DNA of 10,977 nt from Porphyromonadaceae bacterium (lineage in GTDB: Bacteria > Bacteroidota > Bacteroidia > Bacteroidales > Paludibacteraceae): contig CAJPPQ010000032.1 of the NCBI GenBank assembly GCA_905372605.1, positions 1-10,977 on the forward strand, read 5' to 3'. Position numbers and translations under genes: made by a program. The notes under the pieces were generated by a model. The model was given only the letters and a program-made list of their open reading frames with translations, did no database searches and had not been told where the DNA came from. The first letter of the stretch is position 1, and every line of letters begins with the position of its first letter. Positions 6,726 to 10,977 of the stretch are shown piece by piece.

Positions 6726-6784
6726 CCGTTTGTTTGTACGTACGGCGATATGGTACGAACTCCTACTTTATTAATCTATATATT

Positions 6785-7906
6785 ATGAAAATAAATAAAG
6801 ACAAATTCAAACGTAGCAATACGAATCAGACATTCGGCGGACAGCAACGCAAGAGCTTCAACCCGAATTTTTCGAAGAATAATACCCTCAATAGAGGTCG
6901 CAAGCCAAGCTACGACCATACGGCAGATAGCAATAATGCCGACAACAGAGACGAAAAACGTAAAACACCTTTCGAAAATACTCGCAAGCCATTCGAGCGT
7001 GACCGCAAGCCATTCGAGTGCGACCGAAAACCTTTCAATAGTGACCGCAAGCCTCGCCCGATAGGCGACAATCGGAGCTATACACCGAGAGACAACCGCA
7101 AGAGAGACTCCGCAGAGACTCCGCGCAATCTGTACTCGGCGGGTAACTCTCGACAGGCACGGTATTCGGCCGATTTTATGGATATGAGCAAACCTATGAG
7201 GCTAAATCGATTCTTGGCGAACTCCAATATCTGTTCGCGAAGAGAAGCCGACGATTTCATTACGAGTGGGGTAGTGAGCGTAAACGGGCAGATAGTAACG
7301 ACTCTCGGCACGAAGATAGTACCGGCTCAAGATAAAGTATACTTCCACAACGAACCCGTTTCCTTAGAGAAAAAAGTATATATCTTGCTCAATAAGCCGA
7401 AGAATATCATCACCACTTCCTACGACCCGAAAGACCGCAAGACCGTACTCGACCTTATCAACGGTGCTTGCCAGCAAAGAGTATACCCCGTAGGACGGCT
7501 CGACCGCAATACGACAGGCGTGATACTCATTACCAACGACGGCGAACTCACTACAAGGCTTACTCACCCGAAACATCTATTCAAAAAGATATATCACGTC
7601 GGGCTCGACAAAGACCTCGAAGATGGCGATATGCAGAGGCTCAAAGATGGCATCGTCCTCGAAGACGGCGAAGCGAAAGCCGACGATGTATCGTATGTAA
7701 AAGACGACAGCAAGAAGCAAATAGGTATCGAGGTACATTCCGGACGAAACCGCATAGTGAGGCGTATGTTCGAACACCTAGGATATAAGGTCGTAAACCT
7801 CGACAGAGTATATTTCGCGGGGCTGACGAAGAAAAATCTCCCTCGCGGCAAATGGCGTTTCTTGTCGGAGCGAGAAGTGAGCTTCCTCAAGATGAATTCA
7901 CAGTAA
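6785..7906 (+). CDS. RluB/RsuA-family 23S/16S rRNA pseudouridine synthase with basic N-terminal tail
   Basis: The enzyme makes pseudouridine in ribosomal RNA. The frame runs upstream to TTG 6734, but ATG 6785 follows the promoter leader and gives a natural N-terminus (373 residues). Residues 1-135 are a disordered Arg/Lys/Asn-rich tail typical of the Bacteroidetes versions, with a seven-residue repeat beginning Arg-Lys-Pro at 67, 74, 81 and 88. An S4 RNA-binding domain occupies about 138-185. The synthase domain carries Gly-Arg-Leu-Asp-Arg-Asn-Thr-Thr-Gly (237-245) with catalytic Asp240, and the C-terminal Gly-Arg-Asn-Arg-Ile-Val-Arg-Arg-Met motif (320-328). The S4 plus RsuA/RluB layout fits RluB best, but RluE/RluF or RsuA specificity cannot be excluded. 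The septum gene follows after 20 bases, so they are probably co-transcribed. Confidence 0.93.
   Translation: MKINKDKFKRSNTNQTFGGQQRKSFNPNFSKNNTLNRGRKPSYDHTADSNNADNRDEKRKTPFENTRKPFERDRKPFECDRKPFNSDRKPRPIGDNRSYTPRDNRKRDSAETPRNLYSAGNSRQARYSADFMDMSKPMRLNRFLANSNICSRREADDFITSGVVSVNGQIVTTLGTKIVPAQDKVYFHNEPVSLEKKVYILLNKPKNIITTSYDPKDRKTVLDLINGACQQRVYPVGRLDRNTTGVILITNDGELTTRLTHPKHLFKKIYHVGLDKDLEDGDMQRLKDGIVLEDGEAKADDVSYVKDDSKKQIGIEVHSGRNRIVRRMFEHLGYKVVNLDRVYFAGLTKKNLPRGKWRFLSEREVSFLKMNSQ
6983..7045 (+). repeat. 21-bp tandem repeat inside the RluB-like gene
   Basis: Three consecutive 21-bp units encode Arg-Lys-Pro-Phe-x-x-Asp heptads (residues 67-87), with a partial fourth beginning at 7046. The first two units are almost identical in DNA while the third has diverged at synonymous and non-synonymous sites. 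A degenerate earlier copy (Lys-Thr-Pro-Phe-Glu-Asn, 60-65) precedes it. Repeat-number change in such a tract would alter only the length of the disordered tail. Confidence 0.7.
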
Positions 7907-7926
7907 ACGGCCGACGGGGCAAAGCG

Positions 7927-8241
7927 ATGTTCAAGAAAATCGATGTTGTTGTCTCATATATCCGCTATTTTTTTCTAAGCAGATACGGATATATATTCGT
8001 GGGAGTTGTGTTCGTGGTGTGGATGACTTTTTTCGACACTCACAGCTTCATTAAATCGTGGCGTTTGAGGTCTGAAAATATAAGGCTCAAACGAGAAAAT
8101 ACCGCCACACAACACAGTATCGACGAAAACGAACGTCTAATAAATGCTCTCACAGACGACAAAGAGACGCTCGAACGTTACGCACGCGAGAAATACGGTA
8201 TGAAAGCCCCCGACGAGGATGTATTCCTTTTCGATGAGTAG
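7927..8241 (+). CDS. Septum formation initiator, FtsB/DivIC family
   Basis: This is a small bitopic cell-division protein that, in characterised bacteria, joins FtsL and FtsQ/DivIB to activate septal peptidoglycan synthesis. The frame opens at 7852 inside the preceding gene, but ATG 7927 gives a natural 104-residue protein. It has a short cytoplasmic N-terminus, a transmembrane helix (about 21-37), a coiled coil (about 43-85) and the conserved C-terminal segment Tyr-Ala-Arg-Glu-Lys-Tyr-Gly-Met (85-92) followed by an acidic stretch. Size and order are exactly those of the family. It starts 20 bases after the RluB-like gene stop, suggesting transcription from the promoter at 6718. FtsB and DivIC cannot be separated from sequence alone. 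Confidence 0.88.
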   Translation: MFKKIDVVVSYIRYFFLSRYGYIFVGVVFVVWMTFFDTHSFIKSWRLRSENIRLKRENTATQHSIDENERLINALTDDKETLERYAREKYGMKAPDEDVFLFDE

Positions 8242-8245
8242 ATTA

Positions 8246-8253
8246 AACTTTTG
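8246..8253 (+). promoter_or_regulatory. Possible -7 box for the coiled-coil protein gene
   Basis: AACTTTTG matches seven of eight positions of TAnnTTTG (first base differs). No convincing TTG lies 19-21 bases upstream. It would give a leader of about 60 bases before ATG 8321. Read-through from the upstream gene is the alternative. Confidence 0.3.
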
Positions 8254-8320
8254 CGGTAGCTTGTTATCTGTATGTATCGAAGTGATTTTTTATAAAAATA
8301 TTAATAAATATAATAGAATT

Positions 8321-8986
8321 ATGAGTATGAAAAAAAATTGTATCTTGTTTGCTGCTATTACAATTGCAGCTGTATCCACGGCAATGGCTCAATCTCGTTC
8401 GTACGAGGCTTTGGCTAATATAGATAAGAAAACGCAGGCAAATGCTGTCTGTATCGATGTATCGGCTAATGTAAAAGATGCCCAAGAGGTGATGGAAAAG
8501 CTCCTAAAGAATGCGGGGCTCAAAGGAAAGAGTGGAAAAATACTCTCGTACGAGAAGATTGCTTTCTCCGAAATTTCGACCGACTATATAAATATGTATA
8601 TAGGGTTCGAAGCAAAGTCGAAAAATAAAAACAACCCTGTGACGAAAGTAAATGTATTCGTGCAGAAAGGTATTTCGACCGACTACGAAAGCTCGCGCTC
8701 AGACGTAACGCTTGTAACAAACCTCAAATACTTCTTGGACTCGAAGTATACGACCGCTATCAACAACAACAACCTCGAGCAAAGTATCAACGTATCGCAG
8801 AAAGATGTAGAGACGAAGAAGAAAGAGGTCGAAAAGCTCAAGAAAGATATCACCGTATACGAGAAAAATATCAAGAAGGCAGAGGAGAATATAAAGAAAG
8901 CAAATAGCGATATAGATAAGCTTTCGCGAGAAATAGACGTACTTAATCAATCAATAAAACAACAAAACAGCTCCATCCAACGTTGA
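8321..8986 (+). CDS. Exported protein with C-terminal coiled coil, unknown function
   Basis: The frame continues upstream to 8219, overlapping the septum gene, but ATG 8321 starts a classic signal peptide: Lys-Lys, a hydrophobic core and a probable cleavage after Ala-Met-Ala (21-23), leaving Gln24 first. Met3 (8327) is an equally good start. Residues about 27-150 look like a mixed alpha/beta domain; it resembles exported Bacteroidales proteins of unknown role that I recall only in outline. Residues about 155-218 are a strongly charged Lys/Glu coiled coil, suggesting oligomerisation or a periplasmic spacer. There is no lipobox, second membrane helix or sorting signal. It is followed at once by a strong terminator and preceded by a 79-base gap, so it may be monocistronic. 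Confidence 0.75.
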   Translation: MSMKKNCILFAAITIAAVSTAMAQSRSYEALANIDKKTQANAVCIDVSANVKDAQEVMEKLLKNAGLKGKSGKILSYEKIAFSEISTDYINMYIGFEAKSKNKNNPVTKVNVFVQKGISTDYESSRSDVTLVTNLKYFLDSKYTTAINNNNLEQSINVSQKDVETKKKEVEKLKKDITVYEKNIKKAEENIKKANSDIDKLSREIDVLNQSIKQQNSSIQR

Positions 8987-9012
8987 GAAACGATAGGTCG
9001 GAGCACACAACG

Positions 9013-9051
9013 AAAGGTCGCTCGCCGCAAGAATGGTGAGCAACCTTTTTT
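9013..9051 (+). terminator. Strong Rho-independent terminator
   Basis: The arm 9013-9026 (AAAGGTCGCTCGCC) pairs with 9035-9048 (GGTGAGCAACCTTT) except for one mismatch and one G-T pair, around an eight-base loop. The six-T run is 9046-9051. It ends the coiled-coil gene transcript. GCAAC (9040-9044) in the 3' arm can alternatively pair with GTTGC (9052-9056). Confidence 0.85.
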
Positions 9052-9089
9052 GTTGCAACGAAGACACACCCAATACCAACGACGACACG

Positions 9090-9911
9090 ATGATAGAGAT
9101 AGTACTTGTATTGTATGGCATTACTCCGGAGCAGAGTAGGGCATTTGTAAGTCTTCGCCGACATATTGCACGGCTCGGTGTAGACTACGAACTGGTAGTA
9201 TACAACAACGACACATCGCTACATATACCCGACTCTACGGAATACGTCGCCGTCAATGCCGAGGGCAACGATATGCTTGCGCGTGCCTACAACTACGCTC
9301 TGCAGCGGGCTGCACGAGCCGGTAGAAAGTGGCTTTTGCTGCTCGACCATGATACGGAGGTCACGGCAGACTATTTTGAGGCTCTCAACAGATTCGTATC
9401 GAAAGTGGCAACCTTGCCCGAGGTGGTAGCTGCAGTGCCGATACTCAAATATGGCAATCGTACCATATCGCCGGAGCGGATAAACCCCATAGTGTGGTAT
9501 ACGAGACCTATTGCTAAGGCGGGAATATACCGAAAAGGCATCACGGCGTTCAATTCGCTGTCGCTGCTGAGTGTGGAGTTCGTGTCGGCTATCGGGGGAT
9601 TCTCGCTCGACTATCCGCTCGATATGCTCGACCACTGGGTATACCGCCGCATAGCCCAAGCCGATAAGTCGGTGGAGGTATTGGGTGTGGAAATAGCCCA
9701 TAGCCTATCGCTTCTCGACGACTCGATGTCTGCACATAGGCTCGTAGGCTTTCTCGATGCCGAACGACGATTCGTAGCCTCCGAACTCACTACGCTCCAC
9801 TACATTTCGTACAAGATACGCCTTGCGTTGCGATTGCTAAAGCAGTATGCAAGGTCTGCCGATAGTCGCAAGACGACGATAATGATTAAAGCACTTTTTT
9901 CTAAGAGATGA
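9090..9911 (+). CDS. Family-2 glycosyltransferase
   Basis: This 273-residue cytoplasmic enzyme has the GT-A layout: an N-terminal hydrophobic strand (Ile-Glu-Ile-Val-Leu-Val-Leu-Tyr, 2-9), Val-Tyr-Asn-Asn-Asp (37-41), and a metal-binding Leu-Asp-His-Asp (85-88) after a Trp-Leu-Leu-Leu strand. A Leu-Asp-His-Trp segment (180-183) is in the position where the catalytic base region often lies. A frame opens at ATG 9033, but that codon is inside the terminator hairpin, so ATG 9090 is chosen. The stop overlaps the next start (ATGA, 9908-9911), implying coupled translation with the second transferase. The sugar and acceptor cannot be read; rhamnosyltransferase-like is a guess from general resemblance. 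G+C is higher than in the first 3.6 kb. Confidence 0.85.
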   Translation: MIEIVLVLYGITPEQSRAFVSLRRHIARLGVDYELVVYNNDTSLHIPDSTEYVAVNAEGNDMLARAYNYALQRAARAGRKWLLLLDHDTEVTADYFEALNRFVSKVATLPEVVAAVPILKYGNRTISPERINPIVWYTRPIAKAGIYRKGITAFNSLSLLSVEFVSAIGGFSLDYPLDMLDHWVYRRIAQADKSVEVLGVEIAHSLSLLDDSMSAHRLVGFLDAERRFVASELTTLHYISYKIRLALRLLKQYARSADSRKTTIMIKALFSKR

Positions 9912-10663
9912 TTTCGGTTTGTATAGCATCGTATAACGGCGAAAAATATATCGGCAAGCAGATAGAGTCTATCGTCGAGCAGCTCGGAGGCGACGACGAG
10001 CTTATCGTCTCCGACGACGGCTCTACCGATGCTACGAGAGAGGTCGTAGCATCATTTGCCGACAGCAGAATAAGGCTCATCGACCACAGCAGCCACCGCC
10101 CTAAGCGTGTAAAGTATGCTTTCGAGTACGTTACACACAATTTCGACTATGCTCTGCGACACACACGCGGCGATCTGATATTCCTCGCCGACCAAGATGA
10201 CGTTTGGCATAGCGATAAGATACACGACACCATCGACGCATTCCGCAGAGAGGGCTGCCTGCTTATGCTACACGACTGCCGACTGATAGACAACGTCGGC
10301 GAGGTGATAAACGACTCATATTTCCGTACAAACAAGTCGGCTCGCGGTATAGTACGGAATATTATTAAGTGTTCGTACCTCGGATGTTGTATGGCATTCG
10401 ACCGCCGACTGCTCGGCAAGGCACTTCCGATGCCCGACGCTCCCGTACCGCACGATATATGGCTCGGACTACTTGCCGAATATTACGGCAAGGTCTATTT
10501 CCACCACGATACACTCATCGACTACCGCCGCCACGATACCAACACATCGTCTGCCGCCAATATAAGCCAATTTAGCCTCGTCGATAAGGTCGCTTACCGA
10601 GCAGCAATAGTATCGAGCCTACTGAAAAGAGTTTTTTTCGATAAAAATAAACCTACCGTATAG
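9908..10663 (+). CDS. Family-2 glycosyltransferase, rhamnosyltransferase-like
   Basis: The 251 residues follow a canonical GT2 pattern: Ile-Ala-Ser-Tyr-Asn-Gly (6-11), Ser-Asp-Asp-Gly-Ser-Thr-Asp (35-41), the metal-binding Ala-Asp-Gln-Asp-Asp-Val-Trp (94-100), a Gly-Cys-Cys-Met-Ala-Phe segment (159-164), Pro-His-Asp-Ile-Trp (181-185) with the probable catalytic Asp183, and Tyr-Arg-Arg-His-Asp-Thr-Asn (206-212). The Asp-Gln-Asp-Asp form with His-Asp-x-Trp is common among O-antigen and capsule transferases such as rhamnosyltransferases. There is no membrane segment. It overlaps its partner by four bases and is the last gene before the repeat region; the stop TAG (10661-10663) itself overlaps an AGTAA motif. 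The two enzymes probably add successive sugars to one glycan. Confidence 0.92.
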   Translation: MISVCIASYNGEKYIGKQIESIVEQLGGDDELIVSDDGSTDATREVVASFADSRIRLIDHSSHRPKRVKYAFEYVTHNFDYALRHTRGDLIFLADQDDVWHSDKIHDTIDAFRREGCLLMLHDCRLIDNVGEVINDSYFRTNKSARGIVRNIIKCSYLGCCMAFDRRLLGKALPMPDAPVPHDIWLGLLAEYYGKVYFHHDTLIDYRRHDTNTSSAANISQFSLVDKVAYRAAIVSSLLKRVFFDKNKPTV

Positions 10664-10697
10664 TAAAACGTACAATATATAGTACCGATACTGTACT
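10662..10697. repeat. Degenerate repeat-like dyads before the array
   Basis: AGTAA at 10662-10666 and the dyad AGTAC (10681-10685)/GTACT (10693-10697) with a seven-base spacer copy the geometry of the downstream array. The distances to the first array unit (104 and 85 bases) are within one base of five and four 21-bp periods. They may be decayed units; this is inference. Confidence 0.4.
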
Positions 10698-10717
10698 ATT
10701 TGGCATATTCCGTCACC

Positions 10718-10753
10718 GTAAGGTAATAAAAAATACCTTACAGTAATTTTTTT
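10718..10753 (+). terminator. Terminator-like hairpin after the glycosyltransferases
   Basis: GTAAGGTA (10718-10725) pairs perfectly with TACCTTAC (10734-10741) around an A-rich eight-base loop, and seven T follow at 10747-10753, five bases after the stem. The stem is weak in G+C and the T-run is offset, so efficiency is uncertain. It probably ends the 9090-10663 operon. The stem sequence also resembles the array core. Confidence 0.6.
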
Positions 10754-10765
10754 GCTATTATATAT

Positions 10766-10977
10766 AGTAAAAAAACATTACTTTACAATAAAGCAACCTT
10801 ACTTAATAGTAAAACAACCTTACTTAGAAGTAAAGCAATCTTACTTTATAGTAGAGTAACATTACTTTAGAGTAAAGCGACATTGCTTGAGAGTAAAGCG
10901 ACCTTACTTTAGAGTAAAGCGACCTTACTCGATAGTAAAGTAACTTTACTTTATAATAGAGCAATATTACTTTATAC
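10766..10977. repeat. 21-bp-phased tandem array of spaced palindromes
   Basis: Ten consecutive units begin at 10766, 10787, 10808, 10829, 10850, 10871, 10892, 10913, 10934 and 10955, each exactly 21 bases apart, and the array continues to the window edge. A unit is the left arm AGTAA, seven variable bases, the right arm TTACT and a four-base linker (TTAG commonest). Right arms are intact in nine of ten units (TTGCT in the sixth) and left arms in seven (AATAA, AGTAG and AATAG in units 2, 5 and 10). In unit 9 the dyad extends to seven-base arms (AGTAAAG/CTTTACT). Across linkers the same arms can also pair in the other register with a four-base loop. There is no insertion or deletion in 210 bases, and no spacers, so it is not CRISPR. 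Confidence 0.9.

Noticed and set aside
7852..7926. N-terminal extension of the septum protein
   Set aside because: It overlaps the end of the RluB-like gene in another frame and would add 25 residues not seen in this family; ATG 7927 fits the usual length.
9033..9089. Upstream start of the first family-2 glycosyltransferase
   Set aside because: The ATG at 9033 is inside the loop and 3' arm of a strong terminator, and the extra 19 residues do not fit the family N-terminus; ATG 9090 is preferred.
10766..10977. CRISPR array
   Set aside because: Units are contiguous 21-mers with no unique spacers and no cas genes are in the window.

Overview
The window reads as chromosomal DNA of a Bacteroidota bacterium, most likely order Bacteroidales; I cannot name a genus. 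The support is: -7 promoter boxes of the Bacteroidetes type (TAnnTTTG, several exact matches), few recognisable Shine-Dalgarno sequences, an RluB-type pseudouridine synthase with a long Arg/Lys-rich N-terminal tail, a MutS2 of the usual architecture, and many short lipoproteins or exported proteins. No transposase, integrase, phage gene, tRNA, rRNA or CRISPR array was seen.

Region by region. 1-413 has no convincing gene. It holds several inverted repeats and a GC-rich patch able to form two mutually exclusive hairpins. 414-2526 is a tightly packed operon of four small exported proteins: a cysteine-rich putative lipoprotein, a second lipoprotein, a PrcB-like lipoprotein and a soluble secreted protein. 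The first three overlap by ATGA junctions and the operon ends at a strong terminator (2573-2606). A new promoter at 2663-2694, overlapped by a perfect palindrome, precedes an atypical glycosyltransferase (2753-3598) and mutS2 (3633-6008). mutS2 converges on and overlaps by 20 bp an RluA-family pseudouridine synthase on the minus strand (5989-6669). That gene and an RluB-family synthase (6785-7906) are transcribed divergently from back-to-back promoters. The RluB-like gene is followed by an FtsB/DivIC-like septum protein (7927-8241) and an exported coiled-coil protein (8321-8986) with its own terminator (9013-9051). Two translationally overlapping family-2 glycosyltransferases (9090-9911, 9908-10663) look like part of a surface-glycan locus.

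After a terminator-like hairpin (10718-10753), the last about 210 bases are a strictly 21-bp-phased tandem array. Each unit is a spaced palindrome (AGTAA, 7 bases, TTACT), and ten units run to the window edge without an indel. This array is the most unusual element here. Several dyads at the start of the window and just before the array share the 7-base spacer, so they may be related, but this is inference.

Functionally the window mixes housekeeping genes (DNA recombination control by MutS2, rRNA/tRNA pseudouridylation, cell division) with envelope functions (lipoprotein operon, glycosyltransferases).
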